Assembly: GCA_947650285.1 (NCBI GenBank) | Contig: CANTFL010001211.1 | Coordinates: 310,001-374,000, forward strand | DNA length: 64,000 bases | Direction of reading: 5' to 3' | Origin: Hyaloperonospora brassicae | Taxonomy: Eukaryota > Oomycota > Peronosporomycetes > Peronosporales > Peronosporaceae | Shown: positions 32,435 through 43,254 of the stretch, in pieces | Numbering within the stretch: the first letter of the stretch is position 1 | Layout of the letters: each line of letters opens with the position of its first letter | Position numbers and translations under genes: made by a program | Notes under the pieces: model-generated | Database searches by the model: none | What the model was told of the DNA's origin: nothing | What the model saw: the letters and a program-made list of their open reading frames with translations, nothing else

Positions 32435-35400
32435 TGCTGCTACAACTTAGAGCGACGAATCAGGAGAACGTGCTCAAGCACCGGTATCCGGTGGCCTTTA
32501 CGTCGGCCCGAAGTGAGTCCCGATTGCATCTTTACAGAAAAGGGAAAGCTGCATTTCGGGCTGACAGCCGTTGACGGAGAGAAGTAGCCTTTCATTTATG
32601 CCTGCGAGCGGTCAAACCATGGAGGATAGTACGACGACACTTTACCGTTTGGGAAGGTCTCGTTGGAAGAGATGAGATGCAGGAGGCTACCGCGATGGGT
32701 CTTTCCGTTTGTCCAGATTCCGGATCGTAAAGCTGCTGCCGTACTCGACGCTACGCAGCAGTCCTTCTTCTCCAGCACGATCAGGCAAGTGTCGTCTGCG
32801 ATGAGTTTTGTCGCTGAGTGGACAGCTACATTGTTTGAGACGTTCGAAAAACAAAGGGATGAAGACATCACGTGAGATAAGAGGGGTTGGCTCAACGATG
32901 CTTGGCTGCATGTCATCCCTGGGAGGTGCGGCCTGTGCGGCATCTCGGGTCGGCAACCGAGAGGCTATCGTCTTGCAGTCTGTTTCCTGAGTTGAAAGTT
33001 CAGGCAGCCGTTCGTTCGTCACGATTGAGTGAAAACGTAGGACGCCTGCGCTTTTCTCTCATGCGAATCGCATGATATGTCGTCATTTCGGGCAAACTAT
33101 TGGCGGCTTTTGATTGAGAAGAGCGCTCCGCTGATCATTATTTCTTGCGAACTCATAATTGGACACGCTTGTAAGCCGTACAACAAGCAGCCGACGAGCG
33201 CTTTCGACGGTACAATTCTAGCATGTGAAATGGAGTACCTCGACGTTGACGAAGCTTTAGCCTTCGTCACAAAACATGCCGCACTGGATTGCTCGTGGAC
33301 TCGCTCGCTGACTTGGAAGCGGCCGGAGGTACAATCTGCCGCAAAAGCACGATGACGGCGTAAACGAGTGAGCCTGAATCTTTTTGCGGACTCGGCAATC
33401 GTGATGATGAAGAGATTTGGACTGGCGTACAAAGGCCATTGAATTGATGCTTCAGACTTTTTCGAGGAACAAGCTTTACTATGAGATGTTGATGTTTGCC
33501 ATGGGCATCAATCACTTGTCATGGCTGTCAAAGAGGCGACAATGCTGGAATGGGTCTTTTCTGACTCTGTTGATTGCCTCAGTTTCTCCCAGCGGTCATA
33601 TTTTCACTCTCGTCGCATCATACCGTGCAATCGTCGTAGTTGAACCACACGAGACCTCGAGCTCAAGACGTCTTACCCGATACATCTTGTCGAATCTCCG
33701 TATCGGATATTGATGCCGAGAGGTGATTTGACTTTCGTGTAGGAATGTTCCCAAAGTTTGCCCACATCGCGCCCAATGCAATGGTGAACGTAGCGTGGAG
33801 ATAGAGCAGCCGGCTACGACCGCTTACAAGATGAAGCGTTGATTTTGTTGGCGTCCTTGAGATCTGCAGACAAGATCGTTGTACCGGGTAGCAGTGCGCA
33901 ATGGTCCGACCAACGGTATGTTGAGTTGTGAGGTTCACTTGATTCTCGGACATTGGACACCGCGTGGATTGCAAAGTAGCGAGGCGAGCGGATTCTACAA
34001 AAATGCATCAACGGCTTTCTGGCCAGGTCCGAAGGACTGACAAAAGTACAGTTATCAAGGCGGCAGCTCGTCTTTACGTCTCAGTGTGTTTCTAGCGCCT
34101 TGAGCAAAGCACAGCGAGCTAAATTGACCATGCACCAGTTACCCTTGACGTCGATTGTGTAGACGGTGTTCAGTGGAGAAGTCTGTCTCACAAAAGATTT
34201 ACAGTCCACACGCTGGATCAAACTCCACTCTCACCAACTGTCTTCTGGTCTGCTGCTGCCCCGGCCAATTGCGCGTCTTCTACATATTCTACTCGACCAG
34301 TCTGTAATAGACGACGTCCCGATCAAGAACGAGATCATCACGCCATTGCGCTTAGCAACAGATCGAAGCTGACAGCTCCATATCTACTGCCAATCTGTCG
34401 TGTTCAAGTAGCAGCACTTGAGAAGCAAGCAGCACCGCCAACTTTTGTCGTGGATAATCGTTTCCGGAATGGCTTGACAGGAGCGAGCATGGACGTGTTG
34501 TCGATCAAGTGCACTTGTCGTTGGTCGACTTGTACGGAGTGTATCGAAACGTCGAGAGACGGCGGGCTCACTAACGTGCCCAAGTGAGAGCGCATATCGC
34601 AGTTCAGCAGACACACTATAGTTTGCATCTCGACATCACATGCCCAGCATCCGTGAGTAGGTACTCGTCACCTCTGACGTTGCAGCGGGTCACGTGAAAG
34701 ACAATGACTGTACGCCAAGTGCAAGTGGTTTCTGTATGACGATCGCAATATTTGTTACCGACTCGCATGGGGACTTGGGTAGACGATCAATGTGCACTAG
34801 CACATTGTTTGACGGCCACTGGGGCACACCGCTCGTCCAGTACACGGCACATAATGGTTACGACGTGTGCGCGACCTCAATGTCGTGGATACTTGACTTC
34901 TTGCGACGCACATTGTCAAAGTCTGCTCCACACGTTTGAAATCATCCTGCAAGTCCCGTTGATCACTGTCTCATGTGCGAGTCGAAGCGGTTCTTCAGTC
35001 GAATAACGCGATGGAAAGAAAGCACGTGTGTTTTGTCGCGCTGGAGCCCAAGCACATCGTTCGTTCAGCGTGTCACAAATCAGTGAGTCGAATGATCGCT
35101 GAAGATGGAGATGTTTAACGATACGAAAGGACAGGTCGCGGCTCGTTGATTCCATCGGGAACGATATGTGCCATCGACGAGAATGTACTTAGAGATGTGT
35201 GTGCAAGCGTGCGGGTAGCTGTACGCCAGCTTGTGAGATTGGGCTGTGACTGGTCATTGTCGAGAACACAGCCAAGTTCAGAATTGACAGCAAGGTATGA
35301 CCGATGTGGCTGCTTTCGAAGAAGTGTGTATGGTCTTAGCAGAACTCACCTACGGTGGCCAAAGCTCGGACAACACTGCGAGCGTATTCAAGCACATGCA

Positions 35401-35959
35401 ACCGAGGCACCACTGGTCTCCAATGCATATCTCGAGTGTTGTGGAAAGAACTCACCATCGGAAGCAAAACAGCCTGACCGACCGACGGACGTGTGCGGAA
35501 GGCATTGACGTTGTTGCAGAAAAGTCACTCGAGCTCATATCGCATATACGCCACAACATGGCTGGCCGATGTGGCTTGCTGCTGATCGATTGTAGTACGC
35601 CTGACGGAGATCTGTCAAGCAACAATCGGTCACATTGCTCTATGGCGAGCGCACCCGTTGCGACAATCGAGAAAGCACATGTCTGAGAACGAGCTCGTGT
35701 CTGCAATACGCTGTCTACCACACCGAAGCGCTGAACAACAAGTCTGCAGTACAACAGATGCAATGGTCATCAAGTGCTGTCTTCGATTGAATGCCTTCGT
35801 TACGACGCCAGCGCGCTATAAACCGTACGGACGTGCCTTCCCCCAAATCGCACGCACGGACTCATCATGCTATTTACCCCTCCCCCTGCTCCTAGTAGTG
35901 AAGCATGGGCAAGGCTTCTAGTACATGAGCCGCGCGCTTCGCCTGGCCGTCTTGCGGTC
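32435..35959 (+). other. Gene-free stretch with decayed coding-like patches
   Basis: No intact gene seen. The plus strand has protein-like patches broken by stops and frame changes: EYLDVDEALAFVTKHAALD (33232-33288) and RSLTWKRPEVQSAAKAR just after; RAKLTMHQLPLTSIV, SGEVCLTKDLQSTRWIKLH and ARLLHILLDQSVIDDVPIK (34110-34340); ICAIDENVLRDVCASVRVA (35168-35224); DVAAFEEVCMVLAELTYGG (35300-35356). Together they suggest one or more old, unrecognised genes now dead. I could not link them to a family. Confidence 0.3.
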
Positions 35960-36574
35960 TTAAATGCTAACGAACAAAAGCCTACGAAACTCTTGCGTTA
36001 GTCTCGTCAAAGACACCAGACCAGACACGATTTGCAACATCAACAAACTCACCGTATACACGCAATGTGCCGTCCACGTTTCCTCAAAACTCCTTGACAT
36101 GTCCCCATTGCAGTCGCACGGATCTTCCAGCTTCCCAGAGTCACCACCCGGGAAACGGTTCACCGTTGTAACCTGCATCTGTTGGACACATCTCGAGAAC
36201 TCAAGCTTGACGTCACCCTCGCTGAACCATCTTTGGCGCTCGTTCTTTAGATTGGCGTCGCGAAGAGACAGCACCTTCTCTATCCCCTGAGCAACATCCT
36301 CAACATTTCGATCGGCTCGGAGGTCACGACGAAACGCCCTCACTTCTGTTTCGCTGTAGCTGGTCAGCGCATCGGATACAATCTGGCGGGGATAGTTGCA
36401 ATCATTCGGGTGAAAAGCGCCCCTTCAACCTCCATGTCCATGAAACCAATGCGGCCACTGCTGTAGCTCGGGGCGCATGGCAGGCCACTTATCGAGACAT
36501 CCGACGTCATGCGTACAAATGTTGTTCGCAACGGGTATCATGTTGAAGACTTCATCCGGTTTTGCGTCCATCTT
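35960..36574 (-). pseudogene. In-frame continuation beyond the effector stop codon
   Basis: Directly after the TAG that ends the effector frame (36575-36577), the same frame goes on: MDAKPDEVFNMIPVANN, whose KPDEVFNMIPV echoes RPDEVYQVMPI inside the effector (an LWY-repeat word), then DKWPAMRPELQQWPHWFHG, a TGA near 36433, then 150 more protein-like codons including ALTSYSETEVRAFRRDLRA and SRCVQQMQVTTVNRFPGGD. A GTGAGT near 36050 with a CTAAC-containing tract and TAG nearby could be a final intron. So the effector was probably once about 520 residues and has been cut short by point mutations. A separate gene is the alternative. Confidence 0.5.
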
Positions 36575-37522
36575 CTACAGAAGTGTGGATTCTTTGCGCG
36601 GTTTGATAACCTTCGCGTTGAGTTGTAGATACCAACTCCTATATCCATCCCACCTGTTTAAGGGCTTAAAAGACTCCAATAGTTCCATGGCCTCGCCCAT
36701 TCCTCTGTGACCCACCAAGTGGTCTACAACGGCTTCCTGGTCGTAGACGCTTACCGGATACTTTCTGTTGAACTCGTGGACATAGTCTAGCCAGGATTCA
36801 ACTCCACGACGGACAGCTAACCAGTCCTCGTCTGTGCGGACTCCATCTTCCAGCCTCCTCATCGCTGCGATGGGCATCACCTGATAGACTTCGTCAGGTC
36901 GTACTCCTGATTTCAACCACACACGAGCCAGATGGCCAAGGAGTTTCGGGTCTTTTGCAGCCAGCGCTTTTTCCAAGCCGCTCACGGGACTTTCCCTCTC
37001 TGCGCGTTGTGCACGAACTTGACGTAAGAAGGCCTTCAACACGTTGCCGTCGGGCTTCTTCTTCAACAGGTACTCGGCAACCATATCGTCCTCAAAAGCG
37101 TAGCCCTTGGCTCGAAGCTTCTCGATTCGCTGATACCACTCCATAAGCTTCTTGACATTGGTCGTCGCATCCCCCAAAGGTCGATAATCAAGCCTCTCAA
37201 GAATGCCGACCACGTCTCTTGGCCGGAAGATCGACATTCTTACACGAAGCGCGTCAACACCATCGGCTAAGCGTGACAGGATGCTTCTCACCTCCCACTT
37301 GTCGTCGCTCGGGTGGTCGTGGCCCGTCGCGTCTACTGCAAGATTGGGTGGCTGCAAGTGTTCCGTCGACGCAAAGGACGCGTTCGCCTCGTGGCGAAGG
37401 AGAGGAACGGTGGCGATGGCACGAGCTGCCTCGTTGGTCCGATCACTACCAACGGTCGTTGAGCCAGCACTTCTCCACAAGACGATAGCAGAGGCCGTAA
37501 ACAGACGACAGAAGAGATGCAT
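36575..37522 (-). CDS. Candidate secreted WY/LWY-type RxLR-like effector (truncated)
   Basis: A 315-residue protein from the ATG at 37520-37522; the frame is open further up to 37699, but only this start gives a signal peptide (MHLFCRLFTASAIVLW). After it comes a low-complexity spacer. The RxLR position holds VPLLRHEA (about residues 39-46), lacking the first Arg, and DDKWEVR stands where a dEER-like acidic motif is expected. The rest is helical, with WY/LWY features: MEWYQRIEKLRAKGYAFEDD, LGHLARVWLKSGVRPDEVY and RRGVESWLDYVHEFNRKYP. Such proteins are exported by oomycetes and act in plant cells; degenerate RxLR motifs are known in downy mildews. It sits in a gene-sparse, repeat-rich flank as effectors often do. 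The homology runs past the stop codon (35960-36574), so this copy may be a shortened allele or a pseudogene. The host target is unknown. Confidence 0.65.
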   Translation of the reverse strand: MHLFCRLFTASAIVLWRSAGSTTVGSDRTNEAARAIATVPLLRHEANASFASTEHLQPPNLAVDATGHDHPSDDKWEVRSILSRLADGVDALRVRMSIFRPRDVVGILERLDYRPLGDATTNVKKLMEWYQRIEKLRAKGYAFEDDMVAEYLLKKKPDGNVLKAFLRQVRAQRAERESPVSGLEKALAAKDPKLLGHLARVWLKSGVRPDEVYQVMPIAAMRRLEDGVRTDEDWLAVRRGVESWLDYVHEFNRKYPVSVYDQEAVVDHLVGHRGMGEAMELLESFKPLNRWDGYRSWYLQLNAKVIKPRKESTLL

Positions 37523-37743
37523 CGTCGTGTGCGGTCGTTCCTGCGCACTTTGCAGAATGAGCGATGTTGGTTTGGCGGGTCTAAGCGTCTGCACCAGCCG
37601 AGTGTCGACCAGGTCCCATCCTTGTGGACAACTAAGGTGTTGACTGGATCCATCTCGGGAGGGCCTGGTCTCCCTACTGATCGTGTGCCACAGGGACATT
37701 GATCACAGTCGTGCTTGAATAAAGCCGGACCTCGAGCTCGTAA

Positions 37744-38262
37744 TCCCCAACTGTCGAGCGCTACAAGGTACTTCCCATCACGTACAAGTCACACGTGTGT
37801 GCGTGTTGTGAATCCTGTGAGAAGCAGGACCTGCGTTACTACGTCTTCAATGACCGGATCTGCTCGTGTACGGTGCGCAGCCTGCCCATGGCAGCCAGGC
37901 ACCGATCCCTCCTCAGTCTTCCCAACATTTATCACCGCAGCAAGAGTACACTAGCCCTAGCAACTACGATAACGACGAGCCCTCGAGTGATGACGAAGCG
38001 AGTGGCAACGTCGACGAGCGGCAGATATTAGCTTCGGCTATCTTTGACGACATTTCCGGGGCACCGACCCCAATGCCCGCGGCTCGACGCGTCGGGCCGA
38101 ACGCACGCTCCATGATTACTGCTACCCGTTGAACAAGTCATACTTCCACGCGTCGTGCATCGAGCCGAGGCGACTAGCAGCAGCAAACTCCTATAACCCA
38201 CGTCTCGACGGAACAAGCTCCGCCTTTGCAACAACATCGCGCAAAGGTCGAAAGGGATCTGC
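37744..38262 (+). pseudogene. Left part of an unrecognised host gene split by element B
   Basis: Protein-like sequence VERYKVLPITYKSH, CACCESCEKQDLRYYVFND (Cys-rich, about 37745-37860) is followed after a frame change by a Gln/Pro/Ser-rich stretch from 37866 (SSQHLSPQQEYTSPSNYDND, RQILASAIFDDISG) and, past two in-frame stops (38130, about 38175), QAPPLQQHRAKVERDL at the LTR edge. The other side continues at 46245. Family not recognised; the Cys cluster could be a broken zinc-binding module. Confidence 0.5.
38258..38262. repeat. Target-site duplication of element B, left copy (TCTGC)
   Basis: TCTGC directly precedes the LTR and is repeated directly after the other LTR (46245-46249). A five-base duplication is usual for Ty3/Gypsy integration. 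Confidence 0.85.
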
Positions 38263-38654
38263 TGTAACGGGGCACACCCTTGCGTGAACTTAACGCAAGG
38301 GTATCGGTGCCCCGACAGACGTACACGAGGCGAACGAGGAAGCGTAGGATAAGGAAAAAGTAAAACTGTTATATTAATATAATTAAGTCTTTTTGCTACT
38401 GTCTCTCTGTTTGACTTAACTTAATTATGCTAATATACCTGAGTGTATGGTGACGTCTCGTCAACACTCATTGCGCGCGTCTTGCGGCGATTGGTGGGTT
38501 GATATCATCAAGATATCAACCAATGAACAGACTCTTTGGTCGACCCTTCAATATCACCACTTCGGTGATATTGTTTAAAGAATATTCAACTTCATATTCT
38601 TAATTGTCACTTTCCTTATAGTGACAATTCCATGTAACGGGCTGCCCCGTTACA
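38263..38654 (-). repeat. 3' LTR of element B
   Basis: 392 bases, TGTAAC...GTTACA. It contains a series of hairpins: ACCCTTGCGT/ACGCAAGGGT (38276-38302), GTTGATATC/GATATCAAC (38498-38520), CAATATCACC/GGTGATATTG (38549-38573), AATTGTCACT/AGTGACAATT (38602-38629) and TGTAACGGG/CCCGTTACA (38633-38654). Confidence 0.93.
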
Positions 38655-38670
38655 TCACCCCCCTTAACTG
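38655..38670 (-). other. Polypurine tract of element B
   Basis: On the minus strand, AAGGGGGGTGA lies immediately upstream of the 3' LTR, the usual site of plus-strand DNA priming. Element C has AAGGGAAGGGTGA in the same place (54132-54144). Confidence 0.75.
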
Positions 38671-38736
38671 ATTGTCACCGTGTGACTATCGAAAATATGG
38701 CGGCTACCCGTTTGGCACCATTGGGACAGGAAGCAC

Positions 38737-40388
38737 TTGTTGGGTCCGTTCCATTCACTTTCCGCTCGACCTCGCATAGTTAACATGTCTATGCGGGGTG
38801 ACTTAAGGCACACAGAGTCTGTGCCTGTGCCAGCTTCTGCGGCTGACGATTCGTCGTCTGCTGCTCGTTCTTCACCTGCAGCAAGAGGTGCTGCAGGTGC
38901 ACGCGGTACAGCACCGCGTGCGCATGATGACCCCGACATTGAGGTCATCTACTCTGGCGAGTCAGACGTGTCTGACTCGGGCAATGCTGCAGAGGCGTCT
39001 CGATCACCGGCGACGCCTCAGTGTTCGCCAAGGCCACTGCCGAACGAACGGACTCGTGAGTTGCAACACAGTCTGTTCGGCAGTGATGACGAATTTGGTG
39101 ATGAGTATGTTTGCTCATCACCGCAATCAGCTCGTGCTCCTTCGCACAAGCGACTTGACGATGGTGCAAGCCATCGTCATACTGGCAATTGTGATACCAA
39201 CAAAGGTACCACCGTGAAGCGTGATGAGCTGAAGCCGTGGCGTTTTCCCGAACGGCTCATCAATGGCTTGTCTCACGAGACAAGCCAACACCATCGAATA
39301 CCCTTATTCGATGCGACTGAGCTTCACGGATTGAGTCCCAGCGCGAGCAACTTTTGCGCTGAGGAAGACTTTTATCTCGATGTCTTTCTTAGACATCGAT
39401 GTACAACAGCAACCAAAAGCGTGACAAAGCCTCGCTTTTGGCTGCGTGGAACGCGTTCGTCCAAAACGTGAAGAATTTTGGACGAGAAGGGTGGCTCAAG
39501 AAACTTGAGGCGACACGCCTCAGGTTCGAAAAGCGAACGCCAACCGGTGCCAGGTACCGGTCGCACTTTTTGTCGAGTGAGGCAGGCATTCCTTGCCTCA
39601 CATGGGGAGACCCTTGTGCGAGTTGTGTTGACAACTCGCAGCGTGCACATAGGGACGTGTATTCCCTAAGTTCGCCCTGGGGAAGGGCACACATCTCGGA
39701 GGAGATGCGTGACGCGATAGCAAACTTGCAATCCGTCTACAAGCGCCTAGGGCGCGTGTTTACCGATGGAACCGAGGACCTATCGGATGGGTCTCGTCAT
39801 ACTGGCGGACGAGACCTTCAACATCTATCAGCAGCTAAGATCGGGGCTCCCAGCTGTTCCAAGAGGGTGGATACCCCCGTCACTGGACGAGGTAGCTCGT
39901 CCTTGATCCTGAATCGTCACGGTGGTTCAAGATACGCCCCACTAGGAAGCGTTGATCACCGTGAGCATCCACCAAAGGATGTAATGGAGGAGGAAAGACC
40001 TCCTCCAGATGATTCGGTTCACCATGTCGACCCTTACGAGATGGATCGCGCAATCGATAAATTGCGCGATGACTTAAAGCACGAGCGCGACCGGCGCTAC
40101 GCTTTGACCGATACCGTGCGGAAGAACCGCAAGGATTACGAGGCTGATCGAGCGAGGGATCACGCCGATTATGCCACAGCGCAGCTTCAGGTCGAGCGGG
40201 ATGTTCGCTCCCTATTCGGCGAGCTGTCGACAGCTCGCGGGGAGATATCTCGGTCGAGTTCCGAGGTATCATATCTGCGCGACCAGACGGATCGTCTGGA
40301 GCGCGAACGCAAGAACTTGATGGATGTTCTTGAACGTGGGGGCTATCTTCATCGGAAGAAGAAGGCTCGTACTGACAGTACGGCCTGA
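38737..40388 (+). CDS. Antisense ORF of element B (two overlapping frames)
   Basis: Opposite to gag-pol, between pol and the 3' LTR. The first frame (38737-39471; likely start [10 protein letters not shown] at 38785) is Ser/Ala-rich and acidic with [17 protein letters not shown]. The second (39399-40388, 329 residues) has [17 protein letters not shown], the Cys-bearing block [20 protein letters not shown] and a charged coiled-coil C-terminus (about 40040-40365, [18 protein letters not shown]). A one-base frame change joins them. The counterpart in element C (52483-54032, minus) has the same order of parts: [20 protein letters not shown] and a coiled coil ending KNLLLILECAGY. The segment 39761-40010 lies opposite the chromodomain of pol, so that stretch could be only a shadow, but 38737-39760 is beyond the end of pol. 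Function unknown; plant Tat-lineage Gypsy elements also carry antisense ORFs here (established), with no homology recognised. Confidence 0.6.
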
Positions 40389-40737
40389 GTAGCCTCACGT
40401 AAAACGTAGGATGCGTGCGCATCTTACGTGGCAATTTGAGTGTGTATGCATTGCCCTTGCGATGCAACACTCGAAATGGCCCAATGTACTTCGGCAGTAT
40501 TTTACTACTGCCGACACTAGTGACTGCATGTCCAGGTAAGTTTACCGTAGAAAGTAGTTTTAGGTCGTTAATTTTATATGAAAGAACATTTGCTCTTCCA
40601 TTCTTGTCTGCATTCTGTTTCTGACGGTCCACCGCATTTGCGATGGAGTCCTGAACGAAACGGACTACCGCTTCTCGATTCAGCAGGAAGTTATCTCCTG
40701 ACTCGTTGTTTTGTCTTTCAGTGCGCTTCGTGAGCAC
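39760..40737 (-). pseudogene. Integrase C-terminus (GPY/F module) and chromodomain, element B
   Basis: The frame from 40737 has NREAVVRFVQDSIANAVDR, INDLKLLSTVNLPGH, and KYIGPFRVLHRKGNAYTLKL (the GPY/F module). After a long low-complexity linker comes a chromodomain: [20 protein letters not shown]...YLVQ, a TGA in place of the expected Trp, [12 protein letters not shown], then [13 protein letters not shown] and a TAA at 39760-39762. Chromodomains direct integration to particular chromatin. It overlaps the antisense ORF. Confidence 0.75.
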
Positions 40738-40739
40738 TG

Positions 40740-41420
40740 CTAAGAGATTGTTCTCTTCTTCAGCGAGGTTGTCTTCTTCCTCGCTGGCATAATCGTTGAC
40801 GATGCTGAATATACCAGCATCGTCATCATCATCCGAGTCAATAATAGCGTCATCGCTATTATTGAGGTGATTTTATTCATCGATGTCGACTTGATCGACA
40901 ACGGCATCATACGTGACGACGTTAGCGTCGACACGTGATGAGCAAGAGCCAAAACGGTTTTTGCTCGAGCGAGTCCCTCCCCCCTTATCCAAGAGTTACA
41001 CTCTATAAGGGTGGGCACTCGTGGATGGCGTAGGCCATTCACGTAAAACGGTGTGTGCTGCGTTGAAGCATGCACCGAATTATTGATGGCGAATTCCACC
41101 ATGGGTAGGAATTCGCTCCAACTCGGAAATGAGGGGACATATCCTCGAAGGGTCTCTTTGAGGACACGGTTCGCACATTCCGTCTGACCATCTGTTTCGG
41201 GATGGTCAGAAGTAGACATCTTCAATCGTGTTTCAAGAGAACGGAACACGGTTTGCCAAAATTCCGCCGTGAACCGAGGGTCACGGTCGGATACGAGTTC
41301 ACGGGGCAACCCGTGGAGTTTAAAGACCGTGTCAAGAAATACACGAGCACAACCTTGAGCCTTGATCGACTTGGGGACAGCAGCAAGATAAATCATCTTG
41401 CTGAATCGGTCAACAAACAC
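40740..41420 (-). pseudogene. Integrase catalytic core, element B
   Basis: DDE-type core: VDRFSKMIYLAAVPK, SDRDPRFTAEFWQTVF and HPETDGQTECANRVLKE carry acidic residues at the catalytic positions, then MVEFAINNSVHASTQHTPFY. It is frame-shifted from the H2C2 part upstream and degrades after about 40980. Confidence 0.8.
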
Positions 41421-41607
41421 AAGAATACCATTATTCTTGTGAGCGTCTTCGGGAAAGCCGAATACGAAGTATTTCTAAAACGGACTGCCAGCACTCTGTC
41501 GGAACAGGCAGAGGCTGCAATGGCGCACGGGATGAAGGACTAAACTTCACCCGTTGGCAAACCTCGCAAGCGCGTATGTACTTGCGTGCAAACTGATACT
41601 GGCGTGG

Positions 41608-41904
41608 CTAGTAAAAGTCACTACTTACCGTGAGGTAGGTCTTTTCTCTACCACGATTTCCGCCTATTGGGGCATCGTGACACTCATACATTATGCGTAA
41701 AGGCAAATCATGATGAGCGGGTACGACGACACGAGGCGTGTCGTCAGCAACAGCTGTATAGTACAGCAGGCCATTTCGAGTCGTATACCGATCTAACGAG
41801 GAACGGTACAGAGCCGGCAAATCCGACAAGGATTTACGGGATGGGTTCGAAAGGTGACCCATCAAACGAAGGAAAATCGTGTCTCCTGCGTATGCCTTCC
41901 GCAC
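41608..41904 (-). pseudogene. Integrase H2C2-type N-terminal region, element B
   Basis: SDLPALYRSSLDRYTTRNGL, then CHDAPIGGNRGREKTYL. The second His of the zinc-binding motif is Asn, in both B and C. A stop follows at DFY. Confidence 0.7.
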
Positions 41905-42471
41905 GTCATCAAGTTAACTTGACGACGGGACACTGACTGTCAGTGTCGCAACAGTGAGCAAGTTTTCACTGTTGATTTGTGCGTCCGGCTCGAAATCGGG
42001 CCGGCGCGAAAGCGCATTAGCGACGACATTGAGTCGTCCTGGTTTTTACTCCTCGGAGAAGTGATACTCCGCGAAGAAAGACAGCTACCTCGCCATTCTT
42101 TGCGAGAGTTGTGGGCTGTTTACGGCCGTGCGTAATGACGTATGGTCCGTATAGACAACAAACGGTCTATCTCCGAGGAGATAGACGCGAAACTTAGCCA
42201 GTGCGTGCTTCATGGCAAGGAGTTCCGTAACATGCACTGGGTAATTGCGTTCAGCTGGTCGCAGCTGACGCGATTGATCTCAGTCGACGCGCTCTGCGCC
42301 GTCTGTGTCATACTGCATTAACGCACAGCCGATTGCAAAATCGCTGGCGTCACAGACCACATGAGAAGGTCTGTCCTAATCCGCAATCGCCAAGATCGGC
42401 GATTGTATCGAGCTTTGCTTGATACCCTCAAAGGAACGCTGGCACTCAGCGTTCCATGACCACTTGACGTT
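41905..42471 (-). pseudogene. RNase H region, element B, multiple stops
   Basis: On the minus strand, in one frame broken by at least five stops: HVVCDASDFAIGCALMQYD, QLRPAERNYPVHVTELLAMK, HALAKFRVYLLGDRPFVVYT, PGRLNVVANALSRRPDF. This is the RT-linked RNase H of Gypsy elements (DASDFAIG, ELLAMK, YTDH). The stops are identical in element C. Confidence 0.8.
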
Positions 42472-43254
42472 TTAATTGAGCAAGCAAGAACGATGAACAG
42501 TCATCTCGGCGTAGTTGCGCGAGTACTTGTGCAAGTACGCCGCTAAACCAAGGAACTTCCTTAGTCCCTTGACATCGACTGGCACTGGCCAATCGGTGAT
42601 CGCCTTGATCTTTTCGGGATCAGGGCGTACGCCGTGTTTACCCACGATACACCCAAGAAGTGGTAGTTCGCTAGCCGCGAATATACACTTCTTGAGGTTG
42701 GCATACAACTTATGCTTGCGCATAAGTTGAAGAACCTGACAAACGCGAGTTCTGTGAACTTCAACGTCCGACTTTCCGTCCATAGCCCGGCTATGGACGA
42801 ACACATCGTCGAAGTAACTCGGTGCGAAGTCTCGCACCGGTCTCAACAGATTTGTGACACATCTGTCGAATGTTGCAGGGGCATTGCTCAGCCCCTGTGG
42901 CATTACTAGCCACTCCCACAGCATACCGCTGGGGGTGCTCACTGCTGTGTACGGTATGTCCCGTTCACGCATGAGGATCTGATAGAATCCATCCATCAGA
43001 TTCATGGACGAAAAGATGGTACTCTTTGACATACCATCTATGATTACGTCCTTCCTCGGTATCGGCGTCTGAGCCGGTACCGTTGCAGCATTCAACTTGT
43101 TGAACGCGTGCACTATCCGCCATCCTCCTGGGGCCTTTCGCACACAGAAGGTCGGAGATCTGTGAGGGGAAGTTGATTCCCGCACATGGCCCGCTGCTAA
43201 GCGATCGGCAAAGAACTTGTCGATCGCTAGTTCTTTACACGAGGCAGTGGCCAA
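42472..43254 (-). pseudogene. Reverse transcriptase core, element B
   Basis: A 260-codon open stretch with PTFCVRKAPGGWRIVHAFNK, VPAQTPIPRKDVIIDGM, LMDGFYQILM, MPQGLSNAPATFDRCV and SYFDDVFVHSRAM; YFDD is the RT active-site box. At its start the frame shifts relative to the preceding linker and at its end a TAA follows CLLN. Both lesions recur in element C. Confidence 0.9.
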
